Shown in pieces: positions 1 through 5,123 of a stretch of 5,207 bases of DNA. The notes under the pieces were generated by a model. That model made no database searches. It saw only the letters and a list, made by a program, of their open reading frames with translations, and was not told the origin of the DNA. Position numbers and translations under genes: made by a program. Source of the DNA: an uncultured Moraxella sp. (GTDB lineage: Bacteria; Pseudomonadota; Gammaproteobacteria; Pseudomonadales; Moraxellaceae); the NCBI GenBank assembly GCA_943908405.1, contig CALTTE010000092.1:1-5207 (forward strand), read 5' to 3'. Positions within the stretch are counted from its first letter, which is position 1. Every line of letters starts with the position of its first letter.

Positions 1-55
1 CGAACCGGCGTACACGGAGTTGCAGTCCGCTGCATAACCACTCTGCCACCCAGCC
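1..55 (-). tRNA. tRNA-Cys (anticodon GCA), 3' end cut off by window edge
   Basis: Read on the minus strand, the sequence starts with the acceptor strand GGCTGGG (55-49) and continues through a D-arm containing GAGTGGTTATGC. The anticodon stem is GCGGA/TCCGT (30-26 and 18-14) around a 7-base loop CTGCAAC, which puts the anticodon GCA at 23-21 and so decodes cysteine codons UGC/UGU. The start of the T-arm, GCCGGTTCG, is at 9-1. About 19 bases are missing beyond the window: the rest of the T-arm, the 3' acceptor strand and CCA. The overall pattern resembles the E. coli tRNA-Cys I remember. No intron or mismatch is visible in the complete stems. The tRNA identity is very secure; the exact 5' base is inferred from the 7-bp acceptor rule. 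Confidence 0.95.
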
Positions 56-69
56 GTCTAAGGCTCACT

Positions 70-97
70 ATAATAGCAAAATTTTCAAAAAATACAA
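70..97 (-). promoter_or_regulatory. Candidate sigma-70 promoter for tRNA-Cys
   Basis: On the minus strand, TTGTAT (97-92) and TATTAT (75-70) are separated by 16 bases and resemble -35 and -10 boxes. Transcription would begin near 62-63, leaving a leader of about seven bases before the tRNA 5' end at 55. Position and spacing fit, but the DNA is very AT-rich, so chance matches are easy. The -35 box lies inside the inverted repeat at 78-127. Confidence 0.5.
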
Positions 98-127
98 GCA
101 AAAATTTGTATATTTTGAAAAAATTTT
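78..127. repeat. AT-rich imperfect inverted repeat upstream of tRNA-Cys
   Basis: The left arm (78-97) pairs with the right arm (106-127) around an 8-base loop. Twenty base pairs form, interrupted by one A/A mismatch (91/112) and a two-base bulge (122-123). Only three of the paired positions are G/C or near it, so the stem is weak thermally and could be partly coincidental in AT-rich DNA. It could act as a transcription stop for ogt readthrough, as an UP-like element for the tRNA promoter, or have no function. Confidence 0.45.
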
Positions 128-175
128 AACTTTTTGCTCAATTTTTACTTAAGAGCAATCACAAAGCGACATTAC

Positions 176-201
176 AACACAGTTGCTACAACAACTGTGT
201 T
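176..201. repeat. Perfect 10-bp inverted repeat (hairpin or operator) in the ogt/tRNA-Cys gap
   Basis: The arm AACACAGTTG (176-185) is followed by the loop CTACAA and the exact reverse complement CAACTGTGTT (192-201). No T-run follows on either strand, so this is not a standard intrinsic terminator. It lies about 114 bases beyond the ogt stop codon. It could be an RNA hairpin protecting the ogt mRNA 3' end, or a binding site for a dimeric DNA-binding protein. The structure is certain; its role is unknown. Confidence 0.6.
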
Positions 202-314
202 CTTATCAGTTTGGCTGTATAAATCTCATAAAACTCACCCAAATAAATGTTAATGCATATAACCAATATATTGTTAATTTATTAGTCATACTTGTTAGTT
301 ATGCTTTTAGTTGT

Positions 315-806
315 TTATCTTGCCTCCAATGCCAACAAATACGCTTTGATAAATACCCCGCCTGTATAACCCCCTATTTTACCGCTACTTGCAATCACAC
401 GGTGGCAAGGAATGATAACAGCAATTGGATTTTTGCCATTGGCGTTGGCACAGGCCCGATAAGCCTTAGGATTGCCAATCATTTGAGCAAGCTTGGCATA
501 GCTGATTGTTACACCAAAATCAAGGCTTAAAAGTGCTGTCCATACTTGTTGCTGAAATGCAGTGCCTGCTGAAATATCCAGCGGTAAATCAAAAACGGTG
601 CGTTGCCCTGCAAAATACTCATCTAATTGTTGACAAGTTTTATCAATCAGCCATTGATTATCATCGCTTGTACTAAAATTACCAAAATTATCAAAATTGT
701 TTGTTGGTTTAATTTGTGTTTCCCAATTTAAACCAGTTAATTGGTTGTTTTTTGCGGTGATAATAAGATTAGGTAGATTTTTTGGTGTGTTGTATGTATA
801 TTGCAT
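315..806 (-). CDS. ogt: Methylated-DNA--protein-cysteine S-methyltransferase (O6-alkylguanine-DNA alkyltransferase), Ogt type
   Basis: This 163-residue cytoplasmic DNA repair protein would move the alkyl group from O6-alkylguanine (and O4-alkylthymine) onto its own cysteine, a single-use suicide reaction. The active site is IIPCHRV, with the acceptor Cys134, His135 and Arg136. Other residues line up with human MGMT at a constant offset of 11: Tyr103, the arginine finger Arg117 in GNPKAYRA, Asn126 in the NP motif, and Glu161 in LLALE. The GTAFQQQVW motif (81-89) starts the conserved C-terminal domain; residues 1-75 form the variable N-terminal domain. The length fits free-standing Ogt/MGMT proteins, and no Ada-type transcription-factor domain is fused. 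The ATG at 806 is the only start after an in-frame stop at 836-834, but no clear Shine-Dalgarno sequence precedes it. It lies downstream of ftsY on the same strand, separated by a terminator. The family is certain; the symbol is by similarity. Confidence 0.93.
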   Translation of the reverse strand: MQYTYNTPKNLPNLIITAKNNQLTGLNWETQIKPTNNFDNFGNFSTSDDNQWLIDKTCQQLDEYFAGQRTVFDLPLDISAGTAFQQQVWTALLSLDFGVTISYAKLAQMIGNPKAYRACANANGKNPIAVIIPCHRVIASSGKIGGYTGGVFIKAYLLALEAR

Positions 807-827
807 ATTTTTATTGGTTTTTTTTGG

Positions 828-856
828 ATTATGTTAAAGAAATAAAAAACCATCAA
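828..856 (-). promoter_or_regulatory. Candidate ogt promoter overlapping the ftsY terminator
   Basis: On the minus strand, TTGATG (856-851) and CATAAT (833-828) are 17 bases apart. Transcription would start near 821, giving an unusually short leader of about 15 bases with no Shine-Dalgarno sequence. The -35 box is the loop and descending arm of the ftsY terminator hairpin. This is a pattern match only; ogt could instead be expressed by readthrough from ftsY. Confidence 0.35.
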
Positions 857-866
857 AAAGATGGCT
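843..866 (-). terminator. Intrinsic terminator of ftsY
   Basis: Five bases after the ftsY stop codon, the minus strand reads AGCCATC, loop TTTTT, GATGGTT, then a run of T. Five Watson-Crick pairs, one G-U pair and one A-U pair form the stem, followed by a T-rich tail. It is short and modest in strength. The other strand also carries a T-run after the stem, so it could stop transcription in both directions. Confidence 0.65.
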
Positions 867-871
867 ATTTT

Positions 872-1807
872 TTATTCGTCTTTGTCCAGCAATGCCTCTA
901 CAAAATCATCGGCACGAAATGCTTGCAAGTCATCAATACCTTCACCCACACCAATATAACGAATGGGGATATTGGTATTTTGGGCAATATTAAACACCAC
1001 CCCACCCTTGGCAGTACCATCAAGCTTGGTAATGGTAATGCCGGTCAAGTCCACAGCGTCATTAAAAATATTTACTTGGTTGATGGCATTTTGCCCTGTA
1101 CCAGCATCTAGCACAATCATTGTCTCGTGGGGGGCGGTGTCATCGGCTTTTTTTATGACTCGCACTACTTTTTGTAATTCATTCATTAAATAACTTTTAT
1201 TTTGCAACCGTCCCGCCGTGTCGGCAATCAATACATCCACACCCTTGGCTTTAGCCGATTGAATGGCATCAAAAATTACCGAAGCACTGTCCGAGCCGTG
1301 TCCTTGAGCGACAACTTGGATATCATTTCTTTGTCCCCAAACCTGTAATTGCTCAGTTGCTGCTGCCCGAAAGGTGTCCCCTGCAGCCAGCATCACGCTT
1401 TTACCTTCGGCTTGCATTCGCTTGGCAAGTTTGCCGATGGTGGTTGTTTTGCCGACACCATTAACACCAACCATCAAGATAACAAAGGGTTTTTTGCTTT
1501 CATCAATCGCCAATGGCACAACTTTTGGACTTAAAATGGCTGAAAGCTCGTTTTTTAAGGCTTTATAAAGTGCCTTAGAATAAATCAAATCCCCCCGAGT
1601 GGTGGCTTCGGTTAAGTGGGTGATGATGCGATTAGTAGCTTCTACACCAATATCAGCAACCAATAACTGGTCTTCCACTTCTTCAAGCAGTTCATCGTCA
1701 ATCTCTTTACCGCCTACCAATACATTCATCAAGCCCTCACTTAGGCTTTTGCTGGATTTTGATAAGCCTTGCTTCATTCTCGCTAAAAAACTGACCTTTT
1801 CACTCAT
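872..1807 (-). CDS. ftsY: Signal recognition particle receptor GTPase FtsY
   Basis: FtsY is the bacterial SRP receptor. At the inner membrane it pairs with Ffh of the signal recognition particle, and reciprocal GTP hydrolysis hands translating ribosomes to the SecYEG channel. The 311-residue product has the helical N domain (about 5-95) and the Ras-like G domain (about 105-305). Visible motifs are G1 GVNGVGKTTT (114-123), G2 DTFRAAA (144-150), G3 DTAGR (196-200), G4 TKLD (260-263), and the closing GVGEGIDDL (286-294). The match to the E. coli NG domain is close throughout. The acidic A domain, about 195 residues in E. coli, is absent: an in-frame stop at 1825-1823 lies six codons before the ATG, so no upstream start exists. 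The basic first helix (FLARMKQGLSKSSKSLSEGL, residues 7-26) probably provides membrane contact. The Shine-Dalgarno is weak (GAGA near 1814). Upstream lie the divergent M16 genes; ftsE/ftsX are not adjacent downstream, where ogt sits instead. Confidence 0.97.
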   Translation of the reverse strand: MSEKVSFLARMKQGLSKSSKSLSEGLMNVLVGGKEIDDELLEEVEDQLLVADIGVEATNRIITHLTEATTRGDLIYSKALYKALKNELSAILSPKVVPLAIDESKKPFVILMVGVNGVGKTTTIGKLAKRMQAEGKSVMLAAGDTFRAAATEQLQVWGQRNDIQVVAQGHGSDSASVIFDAIQSAKAKGVDVLIADTAGRLQNKSYLMNELQKVVRVIKKADDTAPHETMIVLDAGTGQNAINQVNIFNDAVDLTGITITKLDGTAKGGVVFNIAQNTNIPIRYIGVGEGIDDLQAFRADDFVEALLDKDE

Positions 1808-1833
1808 TGCTGTCTCAATTATTCAAAATATAA

Positions 1834-1839
1834 ATTTTA
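1834..1839 (-). promoter_or_regulatory. Candidate extended -10 promoter for ftsY (proximal)
   Basis: The minus strand carries TAAAAT at 1839-1834 preceded by TGT, which makes an extended -10 element TGTTAAAAT. A TTGTAT that could act as -35 lies 15 bases further upstream, slightly too close. Transcription would begin near 1827, giving a leader of about 20 bases. This is an alternative to, or addition to, the distal promoter at 1888-1915. Confidence 0.35.
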
Positions 1840-1880
1840 ACACATTTACCAAAAATACAAAACAGACCTTCGCCAAAGCA

Positions 1881-1909
1881 TTGATTTATTATACAAATTA
1901 GCGTATGGT
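1881..1909 (+). promoter_or_regulatory. Candidate promoter of the M16 gene pair (distal)
   Basis: TTGATT (1881-1886) and TATGGT (1904-1909) are 17 bases apart, four of six matches each to consensus. Transcription would start near 1916, giving a leader of about 120 bases that contains the 17-bp repeats at 1967-2017. Confidence 0.45.
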
Positions 1910-1915
1910 AGCCAA
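1888..1915 (-). promoter_or_regulatory. Candidate ftsY promoter (distal), overlapping the M16 promoter
   Basis: On the minus strand, TTGGCT (1915-1910) and a perfect TATAAT (1893-1888) are separated by 16 bases. Transcription would start near 1881 with a leader of about 74 bases. The boxes interleave with those of the plus-strand candidate at 1881-1909, so the same DNA could be read outward in both directions. Confidence 0.5.
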
Positions 1916-1938
1916 AATTTGCCAAAAAAATCCCGTTT

Positions 1939-1967
1939 TTGTAAAACCATAAAAATCTTTTTGTTAT
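1939..1967 (+). promoter_or_regulatory. Candidate promoter of the M16 gene pair (proximal)
   Basis: TTGTAA (1939-1944) and TGTTAT (1962-1967) are 17 bases apart. Transcription would start near 1974, inside the first copy of the 17-bp repeat, so the repeats would then sit at the start site and in the leader. It is about as plausible as the distal candidate; sequence alone does not decide between them. Confidence 0.35.
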
Positions 1968-2017
1968 TAAACCACAATCACCATTAAATCATCACCACTG
2001 TTAAACCACAATCACTT
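1967..2017. repeat. Three tandem 17-bp units upstream of the M16 operon
   Basis: Units begin at 1967, 1984 and 2001, all with TTAAA. Units 1 and 3 share their first 15 bases exactly (TTAAACCACAATCAC). Unit 2 (TTAAATCATCACCACTG) matches unit 1 at 11 of 17 positions. Another TTAAA at 2022-2026 opens the ribosome binding site. The array may be a set of protein-binding sites, or a relic of local duplication. Confidence 0.7.
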
Positions 2018-2023
2018 TGCGTT

Positions 2024-2030
2024 AAAGGAG
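2024..2030 (+). promoter_or_regulatory. Ribosome binding site of the first M16 gene
   Basis: AAAGGAG lies five bases before the ATG at 2036, a strong Shine-Dalgarno match that fixes this start codon. The context GGAGCTACAATG is nearly identical to that of the second M16 gene (GGAGCTATAATG). Confidence 0.85.
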
Positions 2031-2035
2031 CTACA

Positions 2036-3514
2036 ATGAATCAAAATACCCATTTTACAAAAAAATCTCTCTTGGCGACATTAACGCCATTGGCACTGTC
2101 GTTTATTTTGTTTGGCTGTCAATCACTATCAGCACCAAATCAAACCTTGACAACCAACACCCATTCATCACTCACTCATCACTCAATCAACAACAATGCC
2201 GCCGCCCAATCCCAAACTAATCAATCCCAAGCTAACCAAAGCACAAATAGGCTTTACCGTGAAACCTTGAGCAACGGACTTAAAGTCATCATCAAAGAAG
2301 ACAAACGCACGCCCATTGTAATGACCCAAATTTGGTATAATGTCGGCTCAAACGATGAACCGACGGGCTTAGGTGGGCTATCGCACTTTTTGGAGCATTT
2401 GATGTTCAAAGACAACATATTAATCACCAGTGATGAATATCATCGGCTCATCAGTCATTTTGGTGGGCAAAATAACGCCTTTACCGCTTATGATTATACT
2501 GTTTATTACGAATCCTTGCCTGCCAATCAATACCCTGTTGCTTTGCAAATTGAGGCGGCTCGTATGAATGGATTGTTATTCAATGATAATGAAATCGCCA
2601 CCGAAAAACAAGTTGTTCAAGAAGAGCGGCGGCTACGTGTTGATGACGACCCCTTTACCAAGGCTTATGAATTTTTTAACGCAAAAAGCTTGCCTGATTC
2701 ACCAAAATCCCGTCCCATTATCGGCAGTATGCAAGACATCAACGCTTTAAATGGCGATGCCTTAAAAAACTGGTATGACACTTGGTACCACCCCAATAAC
2801 GCCACATTAGTATTGGTTGGTGACCTCAATGCCAATGATGCAATGACGTGGGTAAAAAAATATTTTAACGCCATACCAAGTAAAACCTTACCCAAACGCC
2901 CAAGCTTATCCCAGCCAAGCCATCGGGGCTATCAAAGCCATCGCACCCATCAAGACATACAAGTACCCAAGCTGATTATGGGCTTTAATGTGCCTACTTT
3001 GGTTAGTGCCAACAAAAAACAAGATGCTTATGCCTTGTCAATGATTTCCGATATTGCCGATGGCGGATTGTCAGCACGGTTTGAGCAGCAATTGGTACGC
3101 AACAAACACCTTGTAAGCAACATTTATGTGGAATATTCAATGTTTGGCAAAGGCGATGATGTGTTTACTATTGTTGCCACCCCCAACGAGGGGGTAAGTC
3201 TAGAGGATGTTGAACAAGCCATTTTAGATGAATTAAGTTTGATTGGCACAGGCACGATTGAAGATGATGAAATTACAAGAGGGCAAAATAATTTGGTGGC
3301 ATCGCTTATTTTTGCCAATGACAGCCTAACTGCTCAAGCTCAAACGCTGGGTATGCTTGCCAGTCTAGCATTGCCCCTTGACACCCTAGAGCAATTACCC
3401 AAACAACTGGCATTGCTTGACAAAAACACCATTCAACAAACGGCACGCCATTATCTTAACAAAGACAACCTCACCACCGTTTATGTACTACCAACCCATA
3501 AAACAACCAATTGA
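2036..3514 (+). CDS. M16 family zinc metallopeptidase, catalytic subunit, predicted lipoprotein
   Basis: This 492-residue protein is an M16B (insulinase/processing-peptidase type) endopeptidase, probably acting on peptides in the periplasm. Residues 1-27 form a lipoprotein signal peptide ending in LFG with the lipid-bearing Cys28; Gln29 at +2 favours outer-membrane sorting. Residues 31-71 are a polar Asn/Gln/Ser/Thr/His linker. The N-terminal M16 domain follows (about 78-225), with the zinc motif HFLEH (His117, Glu120 as catalytic base, His121) and the third ligand in QEERRLR (Glu196 or Glu197). NAFTAYDYT (147-155) is also typical of the family. The C-terminal M16 domain spans about 230-420. 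There Arg355 is kept, but the positions of the family's substrate-binding Gly and Tyr are Leu359 and Asn362. That points to a partner supplying those groups, namely the next gene, nine bases downstream. The natural substrate is unknown. Start set by the strong ribosome site. Confidence 0.93.
   Translation: MNQNTHFTKKSLLATLTPLALSFILFGCQSLSAPNQTLTTNTHSSLTHHSINNNAAAQSQTNQSQANQSTNRLYRETLSNGLKVIIKEDKRTPIVMTQIWYNVGSNDEPTGLGGLSHFLEHLMFKDNILITSDEYHRLISHFGGQNNAFTAYDYTVYYESLPANQYPVALQIEAARMNGLLFNDNEIATEKQVVQEERRLRVDDDPFTKAYEFFNAKSLPDSPKSRPIIGSMQDINALNGDALKNWYDTWYHPNNATLVLVGDLNANDAMTWVKKYFNAIPSKTLPKRPSLSQPSHRGYQSHRTHQDIQVPKLIMGFNVPTLVSANKKQDAYALSMISDIADGGLSARFEQQLVRNKHLVSNIYVEYSMFGKGDDVFTIVATPNEGVSLEDVEQAILDELSLIGTGTIEDDEITRGQNNLVASLIFANDSLTAQAQTLGMLASLALPLDTLEQLPKQLALLDKNTIQQTARHYLNKDNLTTVYVLPTHKTTN
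2165..2186 (+). repeat. 11-bp tandem duplication inside the lipoprotein linker
   Basis: TCATCACTCAC (2165-2175) is followed at once by TCATCACTCAA (2176-2186), 10 of 11 identical. It codes for part of the linker HSSLTHHS. Because 11 is not a multiple of three, gain or loss of a unit would shift the reading frame. Confidence 0.6.
2207..2236 (+). repeat. 15-bp in-frame tandem duplication encoding QSQxN twice
   Basis: CAATCCCAAACTAAT (2207-2221) and CAATCCCAAGCTAAC (2222-2236) match at 13 of 15 positions and encode QSQTN and QSQAN (residues 58-67). A third partial copy (QS) follows. The repeat lengthens the spacer between the lipid anchor and the protease domain without changing the frame. Confidence 0.7.
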
Positions 3515-3518
3515 GGAG
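3513..3518 (+). promoter_or_regulatory. Ribosome binding site of the second M16 gene, overlapping the stop codon of the first
   Basis: GAGGAG starts within the TGA stop (3512-3514) and lies five bases before the ATG at 3524. Ribosomes ending the first gene would sit on this site, so translation of the two genes is probably coupled and yields similar amounts of each subunit. Confidence 0.85.
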
Positions 3519-3523
3519 CTATA

Positions 3524-5074
3524 ATGATTTTAACCACAAAAAAACCAATCACACTCACCGTTGGTTTGTTATTAACAGCACTTAGTTATGCCAATCCAAG
3601 CCACAGCCCGATTAACCATGATAGCACCATTAACCAACATAGCCCAAGTAATGCCTTGCCTCCATTGGACAGTATCAATCAACTTGGCAAGATTGACTTT
3701 CAACTACCCAAAATGCAACGCTTTAACACCGATACCAATGTACCTGTTATTTTTACGCCACTGCACAATCTGCCTGTAGTTCAGATTGATGTGTCTTTTC
3801 GGGCGGGGTCGGCCTATGATACCAAGTTTGGTGAAAGCCATATGGTTGCCAAAATGCTTACCCAAGGCACTGATACGCTTGATGAAGAAGAATTTATTGC
3901 CACCAAAGAAAAGCTTGCCATCGTATTGGACGCCGATAGCGATAAAGATTTTTTATCGTTTGGCTTAAAAAGTTTAACTGGCACTTTAAGCCCTGCTTTA
4001 TCACTATTTAAAAATGCTTTGACGACATCGTCATTTGACTCAAACACGCTAGAACGTAACAAAACCCAACTACTCACCCGATTAAAATCACGTCAAGAAG
4101 ACCCAAGTTATGAGGCCAATAAGCAATTTTTAACCACCTTATTAAAAAATCACCCCTATGGGCATTTGACCACAGGCGACAGCGATAGCATAAAAACCAT
4201 CACCAGCGAGGATTTGCGTGCGTTTGCCCAACGCTATTTAGTACAAGAAAATGCCAAAATCACCATTACAGGCGACATCAGCGATAAAGACGCCAAACGT
4301 ATTGCCAATGATTTAGCCAACAGCTTACCTACTGGCAAAAAAGCCCAAGCATTACCAAAAATAACGCCCCACCCCATCAACAATAACGCCTTGAACACTA
4401 AAAATCTAACCGCTACTAATGTGTTGCCCAACCAGCCACCAACTACTGACAATCGGGCAGTTAAGGCAAATCCCCATAGCGATAACTCTCCTGCCTATTT
4501 ACACATACCAATGAGCAACACGCAAACTCATATCATTATGGGACAATTATTGCCCGCTCAGCAAAAAGACAAAGCTACTTGGCAAGCTTATACCGATTTT
4601 AGTGTGGCTAACAGTATTTTGGCAGGTAGTGATTTTAACGCCCGCTTAATGGACGCCATTCGGGTAAAAAAGGGCTACACTTATGGTATTTATGGTCATC
4701 GTTCACCGCTTGCAACAACCGACATTTATAACATAGAATTTTCTGTCAAAGGCGACAGGACATCAGACGCTATTGCCGATACGCTGGCAGTAATTAACCA
4801 AACAAAACAACAGGGCATCAAGCCAGAAGAGTTGGCATTGGAAAAAGTTAGCCGAATTAACAGCTTCCCCAGCGGTTTTGCCAGCAATAGTGGCATTCAT
4901 CATATCGCCCTTTCGCTAAATAATGACGATATGCCGATTGAATATCTGAGCGATTACCCCAATCGTGTTAATAATGTCAGCCTTGAAAGTGCCAATAAAG
5001 CCCTACAGGCATTAAACCCCAATCAATGGCTATTTGTTAGCGTGGGTGATGAAAAGCCCATTATCAACCCATAA
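3524..5074 (+). CDS. M16 family peptidase-like protein, non-catalytic partner subunit, exported
   Basis: This 516-residue M16 protein is probably the inactive half of a heterodimer with the preceding gene product. Residues 1-23 are a Sec signal peptide, with likely cleavage after SYA (21-23) and no lipobox Cys. Residues 24-60 are a polar spacer. In the N-terminal M16 domain (about 68-215) the zinc motif reads HMVAK (106-110): the first His remains, but the catalytic Glu is Ala109 and the second His is Lys110, so zinc catalysis is not expected. The C-terminal domain (about 325-500) keeps the substrate-binding motif in RVKKGYTYG: Arg380, Gly384 and Tyr387, the residues partly lost in the partner. 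Between the domains, residues about 281-323 form a Pro/Asn/Thr-rich insertion. The frame is intact over its whole length, which argues against a decaying pseudogene. It is the second gene of the operon and ends nine bases before a terminator hairpin. Confidence 0.92.
   Translation: MILTTKKPITLTVGLLLTALSYANPSHSPINHDSTINQHSPSNALPPLDSINQLGKIDFQLPKMQRFNTDTNVPVIFTPLHNLPVVQIDVSFRAGSAYDTKFGESHMVAKMLTQGTDTLDEEEFIATKEKLAIVLDADSDKDFLSFGLKSLTGTLSPALSLFKNALTTSSFDSNTLERNKTQLLTRLKSRQEDPSYEANKQFLTTLLKNHPYGHLTTGDSDSIKTITSEDLRAFAQRYLVQENAKITITGDISDKDAKRIANDLANSLPTGKKAQALPKITPHPINNNALNTKNLTATNVLPNQPPTTDNRAVKANPHSDNSPAYLHIPMSNTQTHIIMGQLLPAQQKDKATWQAYTDFSVANSILAGSDFNARLMDAIRVKKGYTYGIYGHRSPLATTDIYNIEFSVKGDRTSDAIADTLAVINQTKQQGIKPEELALEKVSRINSFPSGFASNSGIHHIALSLNNDDMPIEYLSDYPNRVNNVSLESANKALQALNPNQWLFVSVGDEKPIINP
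3611..3646 (+). repeat. 18-bp in-frame tandem duplication in the N-terminal spacer of the second M16 protein
   Basis: Two 18-base units (3611-3628 and 3629-3646) agree at 14 of 18 positions. Both begin ATTAACCA and contain ATAGC. They encode INHDST and INQHSP (residues 30-41), just after the signal peptide. The more divergent copies suggest an older duplication than the one in the first M16 gene. Confidence 0.55.
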
Positions 5075-5082
5075 ATTAACCC

Positions 5083-5108
5083 AAAATCCCCTTTTTTAGG
5101 GGATTTTT
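5083..5108 (+). terminator. Intrinsic terminator of the M16 operon
   Basis: AAAATCCCC (5083-5091) pairs perfectly with GGGGATTTT (5099-5107) around the loop TTTTTTA, giving a 9-bp stem with a T-run of five at its 3' side. It begins nine bases after the stop codon at 5072-5074. The A-run on the left arm means it could also end transcription arriving from the right. Confidence 0.9.
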
Positions 5109-5123
5109 AATGATGATTGATTG

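Larger units (their letters stand above)
56..314. other. Non-coding spacer between tRNA-Cys and ogt
   Basis: I see no credible gene in these 259 bases. A reading frame opening at 183 on the plus strand is antisense to ogt for most of its length and lacks a ribosome binding site. The recognisable content is the tRNA promoter, the AT-rich inverted repeat and the 176-201 hairpin. Near 264-273 there is also a perfect palindrome CAATATATTG, which is short enough to be chance. No clear T-tailed terminator follows ogt. Confidence 0.6.

Noticed and set aside
53..60. GCCGTCTA, similar to the start of the Neisseria DNA uptake sequence GCCGTCTGAA
   Set aside because: Incomplete match; its first bases are simply the tRNA-Cys acceptor strand, and there is no second copy in the window.
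1..127. tRNA gene as a mobile-element attachment site
   Set aside because: The 3' end of the tRNA, where integration normally occurs, is outside the window, and no integrase or repeated tRNA fragment is seen.
249..279. GTTAAT repeated at 249 and 274 with ATGCAT and CAATATATTG palindromes between
   Set aside because: Short words in very AT-rich DNA; no coherent hairpin or terminator forms.
183..530. 115-codon plus-strand reading frame
   Set aside because: Antisense to the conserved 3' part of ogt, no ribosome binding site, starts within the 176-201 hairpin, and the protein resembles nothing I recognise.
782..1111. Plus-strand frames opposite ftsY (also 963-1193, 1349-1568, 1599-1901)
   Set aside because: All are shadows of the well-conserved FtsY frame, without start signals of their own.
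1967..2017. Possible CRISPR array from the regular 17-bp units
   Set aside because: Units are contiguous without unique spacers, too short, and one is degenerate; no cas gene is present.
2665..2895. Minus-strand frames opposite the M16 genes (also 3124-3318, 3814-4077, 4234-4452) and short plus-strand frames at 2568, 3588 and 3786
   Set aside because: They lie inside intact, motif-bearing M16 coding sequence and have no ribosome sites.
3524..5074. Second M16 gene as a decaying pseudogene because its zinc motif is lost
   Set aside because: The frame is complete, the substrate-binding Arg/Gly/Tyr motif is kept, and translation appears coupled to the partner. Non-catalytic M16 partners are a known, functional class.
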